Positions 1 through 8,919 of a stretch of DNA of 64,000 bases are shown here, piece by piece. Position 1 is the stretch's first letter. Every line of letters starts with the position of its first letter. The notes below the pieces were generated by a model. It worked only from the letters and a program-made list of their open reading frames with translations, searched no databases and was not told where the DNA came from. Source of the DNA: Myxococcales bacterium (GTDB lineage Bacteria > Myxococcota_A > Polyangia > Polyangiales > Polyangiaceae); NCBI GenBank assembly GCA_025355005.1, contig JANXLV010000033.1, positions 62,001 to 126,000 on the forward strand. Reading direction: 5' to 3'. Both the position numbers and the translations under genes were made by a program.

Positions 1-1870
1 CGACGCTCTTGGTGACGTCATCCAGCGCGAACGGCGACGGCGCACGTGCCTGGGAGAGCGCGCTGCGATCGGTGGATACGTTCATGGCGCGCGCTTCGAC
101 GTTGCTCACGTGGCTGCGCGCCGCAGCCTCTGCCTGCGCTTCGAGCTCGTCGGCTTCCCCGTAGAACTGCTCGCGCTCGCTCGCGTCGCCTTCGGCGAAT
201 GCGTCGACGAGCTCGTACTTCACGTGCATCAGCCCCTTCTCCCAGAGCGCCGCCGCAAGGTCGTCCTCCGGCGGCAGATCGCGACCTGGGTCGAGCATCA
301 GCAACTGGAAGAGGTCGCGGAACTCGTCGAGCGTCACGCCTGCGTCGATGCGCAGGGAGCGCATTCCGCAGGCGAAGAGGTTGTAGGGAATCGCATCGAA
401 CGGCGCGCCAGGCTCCCAGACGGACTGCCCGAGCGTCATGAACGAATAGGGGCGAATCGTGAGGTTCACGAGGTCGCGATTCATCACGAGCGTGGACGCG
501 AACGCGTCGTAGCCGGTGCGCAGCGAACGCTCCGTGGCAGGGTGCGACCAACCAAACTGACGCACGTTCGGTAGCAGGCGATCCACGTGCTTCATGAGAT
601 CGCGCAGCCCCTGGACACGCGGATCGTTCTCCGGCGCGTCGGGCTGCTTGCCTGGTGTCTGCGGCTGGACGGGCGCGGGGGCGCCACCGCCGAGCGTACC
701 GCGCGTCTGGATGTCGACCTGGAAGGCTGACGGTACTTGCGCGCCGCCGAAGCCGATCGACGCCTTCGGCGCGGATGGCGGTGCGCCGCCGAATCCGAGC
801 GATTGCTTCGGCAGCCCGGAAGGAGAGGCCATGGCGGCGACCGGCGCGGTTTGCTTCCGCGGCTGCGGGAGCTCCAGCGGATTGTTGGTCGGGACCTGCG
901 GGGCTGCGCTGCTGGCAGGCTGCACCGTGACCTTCACTGCGGGCGGCGGTGGCGCGACGACGTCGTTCGGTCGCGGTGCTGGTCCACCGCTCGTGAGCGC
1001 CTCGGTGTTGTTCTTTGCGAGGACCTCGAGACAGGCCGCCTGCATCTCGCGCGCGTCCCCGTAGCGATTTCGCCGGTCCCACGCGAGCGACTTGTCGACG
1101 ACGTGGATCACGTCGATGGCCAGGTTCGGTGCGATGCGCGCCACGGACGGCACGGGCTTCGTGGCGGCCATGACGAGCGCTTCTTGCTCGGTGCGGCCGT
1201 TGTTGATGCGGTGCCCGGTGATGAGCGCGTGCATCATGGCGCCGACGGAGAAGAGGTCGGCGCGGCCATCGAGCTGATCGACGAGACCCATCGCCTGCTC
1301 GGGAGACATGTACGCGGGCGTACCGAGCGCCGTGCCCGTCGCGGTCCGCTCGGCCGTGGCGTCGCGCATTTGCGCCACACCGAAGTCGAGAACCTTGATC
1401 ACGCCCTTGTCGGTGATGAAGATGGTGGCGGGCTTGAGATCGCGGTGAATGACCCCGATCGCGTGACACGACGAGAGGCAGTCGAGCACGCGCTCGGAGA
1501 TCTGCATCACACGCGGCACGGGCATGGTCCGCCCGGATTTCTTCCAGGCGTCGCGAACCGTTTCTCCCTCGAGGAGCTCCATGACGAGGAACGGCTCACC
1601 CGACTCGCACATGTCATCGTCGAGGACCTGGACGGTCGCCGGATGATTGACCTTGTTGGAGACGTAGGCTTCGCGAAGGAACCGGTCGCAAATGGTCTTT
1701 TCGCGCGCAAAGTCCGTGTGAAGGATCTTGAGCGCGGCGCGCTGCCCATTTCGGTGCTGCGCCGCATACACGGATGCCATACCGCCGACGCCCAATAGGG
1801 ATTCGATGGTCCATTTGCCTTTTATGACTGTTCCGACGCGGTCGCCCGGACCGCCCTCGGCCTTGGCCAT
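1..1870 (-). CDS. Serine/threonine protein kinase, C-terminus cut by the window edge
   Basis: A cytoplasmic Hanks-type kinase; 623 residues are visible and the end lies outside the window. From the ATG at 1870 the order is: Gly-rich loop GVGGMASV (27-34), ATP-anchoring Lys in AALKIL (K48), catalytic loop HRDLKPAT (142-149), DFG (162-164) and SPE (189-191). The kinase domain ends near 285. It is followed by a Pro/Ala/Gly-rich linker (about 300-420) and a second, unrecognised helical domain from about 425. No membrane segment is visible. Odd point: the metal-binding Asn expected at the end of HRDLKPxN is Thr149, so activity may be reduced or absent. It is probably the last gene of a minus-strand run that includes the P-type ATPase relic, 165 bp upstream. 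Kinase fold is certain; activity is not. Confidence 0.93.
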   Translation of the reverse strand, partial: MAKAEGGPGDRVGTVIKGKWTIESLLGVGGMASVYAAQHRNGQRAALKILHTDFAREKTICDRFLREAYVSNKVNHPATVQVLDDDMCESGEPFLVMELLEGETVRDAWKKSGRTMPVPRVMQISERVLDCLSSCHAIGVIHRDLKPATIFITDKGVIKVLDFGVAQMRDATAERTATGTALGTPAYMSPEQAMGLVDQLDGRADLFSVGAMMHALITGHRINNGRTEQEALVMAATKPVPSVARIAPNLAIDVIHVVDKSLAWDRRNRYGDAREMQAACLEVLAKNNTEALTSGGPAPRPNDVVAPPPPAVKVTVQPASSAAPQVPTNNPLELPQPRKQTAPVAAMASPSGLPKQSLGFGGAPPSAPKASIGFGGAQVPSAFQVDIQTRGTLGGGAPAPVQPQTPGKQPDAPENDPRVQGLRDLMKHVDRLLPNVRQFGWSHPATERSLRTGYDAFASTLVMNRDLVNLTIRPYSFMTLGQSVWEPGAPFDAIPYNLFACGMRSLRIDAGVTLDEFRDLFQLLMLDPGRDLPPEDDLAAALWEKGLMHVKYELVDAFAEGDASEREQFYGEADELEAQAEAAARSHVSNVEARAMNVSTDRSALSQARAPSPFALDDVTKSV

Positions 1871-2035
1871 GCCCACTCCACGCGAGATGAAATCCCGCTC
1901 TCATGGAAGAATATCGAGCAATTGCGGAAGAGGACAGTTCAATGTCTTGTAGGGGTGAAACGTCCATCCAGGCCGCCCCGACGGTCCCGTGGCCGCGCCG
2001 GTTCCCGACATGAACGTACGTGCACCAGATGTGAC

Positions 2036-4414
2036 TCAGCCCTCCGAGCGCTCTTCTGGTCGTGACACCCAAAACACGAGTATTGTCGACATGATACCGG
2101 CCATCGGATGAGCTTCTGGCGGGATGAGAGCGGCCGCGACCCCCAGCACGGCTGCCACCGGTATGGTGAGCGCAAAGAGCAGCGCCCGACGGGCTCGTTC
2201 CTTCTCGGCGCGGGGAAGGGTGAGCGCCAGCGTCGCGTCGCGTACGTCGTCGGAGGCGAGCTGCGCGGACCACTCCGCAGGTGAAGTACCCAAGGCGGCG
2301 AGCGCGACTGAAACGTCGGCGCCGCCGAGCGCGCCATCATCGCTCGACGCATGGCCCAGCACCGCGACCACATGCCCTCCTTCGCGCAGCGAGCGCACCT
2401 CTGCGCCACGCTCCTGCGAGAGCACCTCGGGTCGTACGTGATCAATCTCGAGAGCACGCGCGATCGTCTCGCACGTATCCCGCGACTCGCCGCTGAGGAA
2501 CACTGGCTCGATACGTGCGTCATGCAACCTTCGCATGGCGGCACGCGCGCCTGGACGAAGCCCGTCCTGGAGCGCGATCACGCCTACCAGCTTCCCCGCG
2601 AGCGCAACGAGCATCGCGCTGCGGCCTTGCCCTTCCATCTCCGCGAGCTTGGACTCCGCCACTGCGATGGACACCTTCTCCTTCAGCAAGAAGCCACGAC
2701 TGCCCACCACGATGCGATCACCGGACGCCGCAAGCGCGGTGACGCCCAGGCCTGGGTGAACCACCGCGCTCCGCACCGCCTCCGGAGCAAGGCTTCGCGC
2801 CTTCGCTGCGTGCAGGATGGCGAGCGCGAACGGATGCGACGACGCGGTCTCAGCGCCCGCGGCGAGTGACAGGATGCGATCGACTGGCAAACCGAACGAG
2901 TCCACGCTCACGAGCTCTGGCTCGCCCAGAAGCACCGTGCCGCGAGAGCAGACGACCGCGACGTCCGCCTTGCTCGCGAGGTCGAAAGCGCGTCCGTCCT
3001 TGTAGACGATGCCGCGCGCGAGCGCCGCCAGCTGCGCGCGAGCCCCGGACAGCGCGAGTGCGGTGACGAGTGAAGGAACGGCGAACGCCGCGAGCGCCGC
3101 GCCCGCCACGGCCACGGCATCTGGGAGCCTGGCGCCAAGCGCGAACGCCGCACCACCTGCGAGTACGGCGACGGGCACGACTCCGCGCTCGAGCCACGTG
3201 CGGAAGAAGACCAGCTGCGGATCGGCGAGGTCCGCGCGAAGACCGGGCGAGACGGCGGTGCGCACGAACGCCCGTTCCTGCCCCGAGAAGGTCGCAGCGA
3301 TGCGCAGCTTGCCCGTCTGGAGCTTGGCACCGGCGACGATCGGATCTCCCTCGCGCTTCTTCCCCACGCTCTGCGCATCGAGCCAGAACACGACGTCTGC
3401 TTCACCCGAGAGCACGATGCCATCGACGCCCACGATCTCTCCAGCTTCGACCACGATCTGCTCGCCGGCCTTCACCGCAGCCGCGGCGATGGTCGTTGTC
3501 TCGTCGGTCCCGGACACAACCGCGCGACACGGCACGTCGAGCCGCTTCACGATGCTCGCACGCGCATCGCGCACGCCGCGGCGCTGGCGCTTTGCGATCG
3601 CAGACGCGGCGGCGAGCTGGGCACACAGAAGACCCAGAAGCGATGCCATTCGTGGCGCGTGCGGTGACGACGCGATCATCGCCGCCGCGCTCGCGCCGAT
3701 GGACACGAGCACGGGCGAAAGCCGCACCCATGCCGACGACTCGGGCGCCTCCGAACGTCGGAGCAGCTCGCTCGCGAGGAACGCGGCTGCAGCGAGCAGC
3801 GCCAGCGGCGCTCGTACGACCGACGCGAACGGACCTGCGAGGGCGATCATCGCCGAGAGCAGGCCGAGCGCGACGGCAGCGCCATCGAGCCAGAGGAAGC
3901 TCTCCGCCGGACCGCTTGCCACGGCCGCGGCTTGCATCCGGGAGCTTGGCTGCGCCTCCGACGCGGGCATCTGGCCCAGGTCGATCGACGGGGGCGCTGC
4001 AGGCAGATCGCCGGAGTCCGGAGGTTCTGGCGCGTCGGGCGGCGAGGATTGTGCCGGTCTCTCGACCGAAGGGAACGCCGGCACCTTGCGAGAGGACGGA
4101 ACGCTGGGCGCGGCCTCCATGCGCGCGGCCTCCATGCGCGCGGACGAAGCGCGCGGTGCGACCTCGGGCTGCGTGGGCACCGAGAGCGATGCGACCTTCG
4201 GCGGTTCCTGCGTCTCTGCCGAGAGCTGCGTGCTGGGGAGCGAGACGACATAGTCGGCCTTGCACGCCGCGTCGCAGAAGTAGAGGAAGCGACCCGCGAT
4301 GATCGCGACCTGACCTGCGCGCAACACGTCCACCTGCTTGCCGCAGGCCGGGCACGGCGCGACGCTGTCGGGCGGGAGACTCGGGCGGCGCGAATCCATG
4401 AGGCGGGAGCTCAC
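2036..4414 (-). CDS. P1B-type (heavy-metal) ATPase homologue lacking catalytic motifs, with N-terminal TRASH/YHS metal-binding domain
   Basis: 792 residues from a GTG (ATG at 4399 is an alternative). A four-Cys TRASH/YHS-like metal site sits at the N-terminus: CPACGK (C21, C24) and FCDAACK (C47, C51). Next comes a Pro/Ala-rich linker, then hydrophobic helices from about 175, an actuator-like domain and a P/N-domain layout of metal-pump type. The HP motif typical of P1B pumps (SSHPFA) is kept. The phosphorylation motif DKTGT reads CSRGT (Cys489 replaces the acceptor Asp), TGES reads DAQS, TGDN reads SGES, GDGxND reads GHASSD, and the membrane CPC reads VPS. The frame is intact over 2.4 kb, so this is a conserved pseudoenzyme rather than a decayed gene. 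It probably binds or senses metal rather than transporting it. It lies 24 bp downstream of argD. Confidence 0.85.
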   Translation of the reverse strand: MSSRLMDSRRPSLPPDSVAPCPACGKQVDVLRAGQVAIIAGRFLYFCDAACKADYVVSLPSTQLSAETQEPPKVASLSVPTQPEVAPRASSARMEAARMEAAPSVPSSRKVPAFPSVERPAQSSPPDAPEPPDSGDLPAAPPSIDLGQMPASEAQPSSRMQAAAVASGPAESFLWLDGAAVALGLLSAMIALAGPFASVVRAPLALLAAAAFLASELLRRSEAPESSAWVRLSPVLVSIGASAAAMIASSPHAPRMASLLGLLCAQLAAASAIAKRQRRGVRDARASIVKRLDVPCRAVVSGTDETTTIAAAAVKAGEQIVVEAGEIVGVDGIVLSGEADVVFWLDAQSVGKKREGDPIVAGAKLQTGKLRIAATFSGQERAFVRTAVSPGLRADLADPQLVFFRTWLERGVVPVAVLAGGAAFALGARLPDAVAVAGAALAAFAVPSLVTALALSGARAQLAALARGIVYKDGRAFDLASKADVAVVCSRGTVLLGEPELVSVDSFGLPVDRILSLAAGAETASSHPFALAILHAAKARSLAPEAVRSAVVHPGLGVTALAASGDRIVVGSRGFLLKEKVSIAVAESKLAEMEGQGRSAMLVALAGKLVGVIALQDGLRPGARAAMRRLHDARIEPVFLSGESRDTCETIARALEIDHVRPEVLSQERGAEVRSLREGGHVVAVLGHASSDDGALGGADVSVALAALGTSPAEWSAQLASDDVRDATLALTLPRAEKERARRALLFALTIPVAAVLGVAAALIPPEAHPMAGIMSTILVFWVSRPEERSEG

Positions 4415-4438
4415 CTTTCGGGCCCCGCGCGTTTTTAG

Positions 4439-5644
4439 TCAAGCGGCGAGCGTGGAAACGACCTCGCGCACGGCCTGGACACCACGGGCCAGCTCCGCCT
4501 CAGTGACGACCAGCGGCGGCGTGAAGCGCAGGACTCGCTCACCGGCGGCCGTCAGGAGCACGCCCTTTTCCACCAGCTTGCCCAGGATGTCGCGCGCCAC
4601 GAAGCCCGGCTTGAGCACCAGGCCCTGCAGCAGCCCGGAGCCGCGCGCCCCGTCACAGACCTTCGCATGGTCGCGCGCCACGGCATTGAGTGCATTCTGC
4701 AAGTATTCGCCCTTGGTCCTGGCGCCCGCGACGAGGTTCTCCTTCGCAAGAATGGTGAGCACGGCGCTTGCGGCCGCGCACGCGAGCGGATTGCCACCGT
4801 ACGTGGAGCCGTGGGTACCCGGAGGCAGCGCCGAGCCGAGCGCCTCCGACGTGAGCATCGCCCCGATCGGTAGTCCGCCGCCCAGGCCCTTGGCGAGTGA
4901 GATCGCATCGGGCTCTATGCCCACGGTCTGGTAGCCGAACCACTCGCCGAGGCGACCGATGCCGGTCTGCACCTCGTCGACGAGGAGCAGCGTGCCGTTC
5001 CTGGTAGCAAGCTCGCGGAGCGCTTTCACGAAGCCTGCGGGCGCCGGGAGCACTCCGCCCTCGCCCTGGACGATCTCCACGATGATGGCGGCGACGTCGG
5101 GGCCGAGCGCCTTCTCCACCGCGCCGAGGTCCCCGTACGGAAGATGAGTCACCGCGTCCAGGCCGCCGAAGCCCTCGCGGTATTTCGGGGTGCCCGTCAT
5201 GGAGAGCGCGCCCATCGTGCGTCCGTGGAACGCGTTGTCGAAGGCGATGATGCGCTTCCGGGCTGCGTCGCCCTTCGCATAGAAGTGGCGACGCGCGAGC
5301 TTGAAGAGCGCCTCGTTGGCCTCCGCGCCCGAGTTGCAGAAGAAGGCGCGCGCAAGACCAGACAGCTCCGTGAGGCGCTTCGCGAGGAGGATGTTCTCCT
5401 CGTTCCAGAAGTAGTTCGACACGTGACCGAGCCGCGCGACCTGCGTCGAGACAGCGGCCACGTAGTCGGGGTGCGCGTGGCCCACGGCGCACACGGCGAC
5501 GCCTGCAGCGAGGTCCAGATACTCCTTGCCATCAACGTCCACGAGCGTGCACCCGTGGCCGCTACGGAAGACCACCGCCGCGGGTTTGTAGTTGGCGTAG
5601 AGGTGCTTCTGGGCGATCTCGACAAGCTCGGTGTTCTTGCTCAT
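4439..5644 (-). CDS. argD: Acetylornithine aminotransferase
   Basis: A class-III PLP aminotransferase of arginine biosynthesis, converting N-acetylglutamate semialdehyde to N-acetylornithine. The 401-residue length is normal for ArgD. Visible landmarks are the PLP-phosphate segment NSGAEANE (104-111), FHGRT (139-143), VDEVQTGIGR with the cofactor Asp (D223), and the Schiff-base Lys in SLAKGLGGG (K252). The start MSKNTELVEIAQKHL matches the family's short N-terminal helix. It sits between the HAD phosphatase gene (79 bp upstream) and the P-type ATPase relic. No other arginine gene is nearby. Succinylornithine or ornithine aminotransferase activity is a minor alternative. Confidence 0.93.
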   Translation of the reverse strand: MSKNTELVEIAQKHLYANYKPAAVVFRSGHGCTLVDVDGKEYLDLAAGVAVCAVGHAHPDYVAAVSTQVARLGHVSNYFWNEENILLAKRLTELSGLARAFFCNSGAEANEALFKLARRHFYAKGDAARKRIIAFDNAFHGRTMGALSMTGTPKYREGFGGLDAVTHLPYGDLGAVEKALGPDVAAIIVEIVQGEGGVLPAPAGFVKALRELATRNGTLLLVDEVQTGIGRLGEWFGYQTVGIEPDAISLAKGLGGGLPIGAMLTSEALGSALPPGTHGSTYGGNPLACAAASAVLTILAKENLVAGARTKGEYLQNALNAVARDHAKVCDGARGSGLLQGLVLKPGFVARDILGKLVEKGVLLTAAGERVLRFTPPLVVTEAELARGVQAVREVVSTLAA

Positions 5645-5722
5645 GACGACGTCATTCTCCTCCGATCGTGGTCTGTCCGAAAGTGCCAGATTGGAGAGAA
5701 CGACTAGACCAGTTGGGCGGCG

Positions 5723-6523
5723 TCAGCTCTCCCAGGTGGTACGCAGATCGAGCAGCTTGTCGACGATCTCGGCGAACCCCTCGCCCATCTCCGCGGAGGC
5801 GATGAAGCGCGGGGGCACCGCCATCCGCGAGACGTAGCGGTCGACGTTGGCGACGCCGATCGTCGTATGAAATGCTGAAAAACACGGCGCATCGTTGCCG
5901 CTGTCTCCGACGAACGCGAACGCGTGGAGCGCGCGACTCTCGTCCTCGCCGATGACGTGTCGGAGAAAATGCACGGCGCCCTGCGCCTTGTCCGTGCGGT
6001 CGAACGACGCGTGCAGGTGCACGCTGGAGGCGAAGCTCTGCGCGCCGGCCGCGCGGATGATCTCGGTCGCGGCCATGACGGTCTCGGGAGCCGCGCGCAT
6101 GCGCTCGCCGATGTCCCAGGTCGTGTCGGTACGCCGGCACCACGCGTCGTCGGCGGGCACGAGCTCCGGTAGCTTGTCTGCCATCTCGCGCGTGAGCCCG
6201 TACAATGCGGTGACGCGGCGCGCACGCTCGGCTGCGTCACATGGGTCGAGGAGGGAGACGCCAGCGCCAGCGCGCACGATCGCAAGCGCGCCGTTCTCGA
6301 CCACCACGAAGCGCACGGGCCACTGCCGCGCCAGGACCTCCCCCCACGCGCACGGACGGCCCGTGACCACGCCAAGCACGAGCCCACTCTCCGCCGCGCG
6401 ACAGATCGCCGCATAGGCGCGAAGGCCGAGATGCCCATGCGAGAGCACGGTGTCGTCGAGATCGAAGAGAAGGCCGCGGAGCGCGCGAGCACGTGACGCG
6501 GGGAGGTGCGCGAGCGGCCGCAC
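5723..6523 (-). CDS. HAD-superfamily phosphatase (Cof/MPGP-like)
   Basis: 266 residues, predicted cytosolic phosphatase. HAD motif I is LLFDLDDT (nucleophile D21, general acid D23), motif II is VVTGRP, and motif IV is FVGDSGND. The cap lies between motifs II and III, as in type-IIB HADs such as mannosyl-3-phosphoglycerate phosphatase and Cof proteins, and the VVVENGA segment is typical of that group. All catalytic residues are present. It follows the RlmI-like gene by 6 bp, so the two are very likely cotranscribed. Substrate is unknown; sugar phosphates are common for this class. Confidence 0.82.
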   Translation of the reverse strand: MRPLAHLPASRARALRGLLFDLDDTVLSHGHLGLRAYAAICRAAESGLVLGVVTGRPCAWGEVLARQWPVRFVVVENGALAIVRAGAGVSLLDPCDAAERARRVTALYGLTREMADKLPELVPADDAWCRRTDTTWDIGERMRAAPETVMAATEIIRAAGAQSFASSVHLHASFDRTDKAQGAVHFLRHVIGEDESRALHAFAFVGDSGNDAPCFSAFHTTIGVANVDRYVSRMAVPPRFIASAEMGEGFAEIVDKLLDLRTTWES

Positions 6524-6529
6524 GACTCG

Positions 6530-7726
6530 CTACCGGGGCTCGACGCGGACGAACAGCGTCTTCAGGTAGAGCCCTTCGGGGAAGGCCGCGGAGACGGGAT
6601 GGTCGGGCCCCTGGAACATTCGCTCCGTCACGATGGCCTGGACGTTCGCGCGCAATGCGCCCAGCGATAGCGCGCGAGAGAGCATGTTGAGGTCCACCGC
6701 GGCCGAGCACGAGCAGAACACGAGGGTGCCACCGGGCTTCACCGCACGGCAGCCGAGCTCCGCGAGCTTGCCGTACGCGAACATCGCCTTCTCCTTCGCG
6801 GCGCGCGTGGGGGCGAGGCGCGGTGGGTCGACGATGACGATGTCATACGTGCCCTTCGAGTCGGCGAGCACGCGTCGCGCGTCGCGCGGGATGAACTCCA
6901 TGTGACGCTCGAGGCCGTTCGCGCGGGCGCACGAGGAACCGACCTCCACGGCGAGCGCGTTCTCGTCCACGGACAGCACATGCGTTGCCCCGCCGCGCGC
7001 AGCGGCCATGCCGAACGCCGACACGTACGAGTAGGCATCGAGCACGCGCTTCCCTCTGGAGAGCGCCTCCACGCGCGCGCGCACCTCACGCTGGTCGAAA
7101 TAGAAGCCCGTCTTCTGCCCGAGCTCGAGCGGGATCTCGAACGCAAGCCCGCGCTCCTTGAACGTGAGCGCCTTGATCTCCTTGCCGGCGATGACGCCAG
7201 CGCCGGGCTCGAAGCCCTCCGTCTTCGCTGTGGCCTGCGGCGTGCGATCGATGATGGTGGACGGTGCGAGCACCTCTTGAAGGGCGGTCAGGACCTCGGG
7301 CTCGCGCTGCTTCATGCCGAACGTGAGGAACTGCACGACGACAGCGTCACCGAAGCGATCGACGATGAGGCCCGGCAGGAGATCCCCCTCTGCGTGCACG
7401 ACCCGATAGCCGCTGGTCGTTTCGTCGCCGATGCCGAGCGCACGGCGCGCGTCGTTCGCGTGGCGAATGCGCGAGGCGAAGAGCGCCGCGTCGATGGGCG
7501 TCTGCTCGTTGCGGACGAGGATGCGCACGACCAGCGCGGACCCCGGAGAATAGAAGCCGCGTCCCAGCAGATTGCCGCGAGGGTCGACCACGCGCACGAG
7601 ATCGCCACGACCGGGCGCACCATCGACGCGATCGACGGCCTGCGCGTAGACCCACGGATGACCTGCCCACACGGGCTGGACGTGGCCCGGCTTGAGGCGG
7701 ATCGTGGGAAGGGAGGTCTCGACCAT
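6530..7726 (-). CDS. RlmI-like SAM-dependent rRNA methyltransferase (PUA domain + Rossmann fold)
   Basis: Predicted 23S rRNA 5-methylcytosine methyltransferase family (RlmI/COG1092). The N-terminal PUA-like domain contains the WAGHPWVY stretch and the catalytic half begins around residue 170. Visible motifs: KTGFYFDQR, the SAM-binding segment VLDAYSYVSAFGMAAA, VDPPR (motif IV) and the Cys-rich FCSCSAAVD (motif VI) followed by a histidine-free end. I place the start at the ATG at 7726 (MVETSLP), about 398 residues; an upstream in-frame start at 7798 would add 24 low-complexity residues not seen in the family. The exact modified nucleotide cannot be read from sequence. Confidence 0.85.
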   Translation of the reverse strand: MVETSLPTIRLKPGHVQPVWAGHPWVYAQAVDRVDGAPGRGDLVRVVDPRGNLLGRGFYSPGSALVVRILVRNEQTPIDAALFASRIRHANDARRALGIGDETTSGYRVVHAEGDLLPGLIVDRFGDAVVVQFLTFGMKQREPEVLTALQEVLAPSTIIDRTPQATAKTEGFEPGAGVIAGKEIKALTFKERGLAFEIPLELGQKTGFYFDQREVRARVEALSRGKRVLDAYSYVSAFGMAAARGGATHVLSVDENALAVEVGSSCARANGLERHMEFIPRDARRVLADSKGTYDIVIVDPPRLAPTRAAKEKAMFAYGKLAELGCRAVKPGGTLVFCSCSAAVDLNMLSRALSLGALRANVQAIVTERMFQGPDHPVSAAFPEGLYLKTLFVRVEPR

Positions 7727-7951
7727 GACGTGCGCGAATCCGCCGGTACCTCTACCAGAGGCGACGGAGCGGCGGGCGCTGAACATGCGGTCCGTCAATG
7801 GCGTCGACGCTGATGAACACGTGGTGACAGAGGGTGATGGACGTACGTGAACGAGGGGCTACACTCGGGAGTGGGTCGCCGAAAAAGCGGCCTGGATTTG
7901 TCGGGTGCTCGTGGCACCCTGATTGCTTGGATAGAACGCACGTGCGCCTTG

Positions 7952-7959
7952 AAAGGAGG
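7952..7959 (+). promoter_or_regulatory. Ribosome-binding site fixing the 7970 start
   Basis: AAAGGAGG about 10 bp before the ATG at 7970. It is one of the clearest Shine-Dalgarno sequences in the window and argues against the longer in-frame start at 7847. Confidence 0.75.
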
Positions 7960-7969
7960 CACGCTGGCA

Positions 7970-8866
7970 ATGACCCGGACCGCTTCACACCTTCGCTTCG
8001 TTCGCCCGAGCCACCGCACCGCAGTGCGGATGAGCGCTGCTGCCGCCGCATTCTGCGTCCTCGGCGTCTCGCAAGTCGCCTTCGCCGCGGATAATCCGAA
8101 CTGTCCGCCGGGCAGCTGGTTCTGTGCGGACTCAGGTCAAGGCGGCGGAACGACGGGTGGTGGCGCAGGTGGAGGCAGCAATTTGCAGCCACTCCCCCCC
8201 GCCAGCGAGCCGCCGCCCGCTGCAGCTGCTCCGCCGGTTGTCGTCTATCAGCCGCCGCCTCCCACCGTGGTCATCGCGGCACCGCCGCGTGAGGCACCTC
8301 CGCCGTACGTCTACAGAGCGCCGGAGTGGCAGCGCAAGAACGAGTGGGGCATGAACCTCCATCTCGGTGGGCTCGCGATCGGTCGCGGCCAGGCCGGCGA
8401 TTCGGGCATGGGCCTCATCGGCGCAGGCCTTCGCTTCCGACCGATCCCCTACATCGCGCTCGAAGGCGATCTCGATTTCGCCGGTGGCCGTGACTACAAC
8501 GGCTTCAAGCGCGGCGAGACCGCGCTGTCCGGAAACATGTTCGTCTTCCTCAACCCGAAGGACCGCGCGCAGTTCTACTTCGTCGGCGGATTGACCTGGT
8601 CTGCGGCACACGCGGAGGACGATCGCGGGGGCTTCGCGACCACCCGCGCGACGTACGACTACAGCTACTTCGGCGTCTCGGGCGGCGTCGGCCTCGAGTA
8701 CCGCGCGGCGAAGCACGTCGCGCTGAACCTCGACGGACGCCTCTTCGTTCGCGGTCGCGTCGACAAGGACGCCACCAACCATCCGGAGTTCACGGACGCG
8801 ACGGGCCAGACCACGAACGCATCTGGCGGCGGTCTCCTCACCGCCGGCATCACGTTTTACTTCTGA
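7970..8866 (+). CDS. Outer-membrane beta-barrel protein with Pro-rich linker
   Basis: 298 residues. The start is the ATG at 7970, preceded by a strong AAAGGAGG ribosome-binding site at 7952-7959. A signal peptide of about 39 residues ends at VAFA|AD. Then come CPPGSWFC, a Gly-rich stretch and a long Pro/Ala-rich linker (residues ~75-115). The rest alternates polar and hydrophobic residues with many aromatics and ends in ITFYF, the terminal-Phe signature of outer-membrane barrels inserted by BamA. Specific function is not recognised; it resembles small porin-like or OmpW/OmpA-barrel proteins. It is transcribed divergently from the RlmI-like gene. Confidence 0.8.
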   Translation: MTRTASHLRFVRPSHRTAVRMSAAAAAFCVLGVSQVAFAADNPNCPPGSWFCADSGQGGGTTGGGAGGGSNLQPLPPASEPPPAAAAPPVVVYQPPPPTVVIAAPPREAPPPYVYRAPEWQRKNEWGMNLHLGGLAIGRGQAGDSGMGLIGAGLRFRPIPYIALEGDLDFAGGRDYNGFKRGETALSGNMFVFLNPKDRAQFYFVGGLTWSAAHAEDDRGGFATTRATYDYSYFGVSGGVGLEYRAAKHVALNLDGRLFVRGRVDKDATNHPEFTDATGQTTNASGGGLLTAGITFYF

Positions 8867-8919
8867 GTCGCGCTGTTCTCGTGGACCGGCGTCAGTGATC
8901 ACAGGGTAGGCTGCGCCGC

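Noticed and set aside
737-1798. 353-codon plus-strand frame
   Set aside because: Antisense to the kinase, with no family motif.
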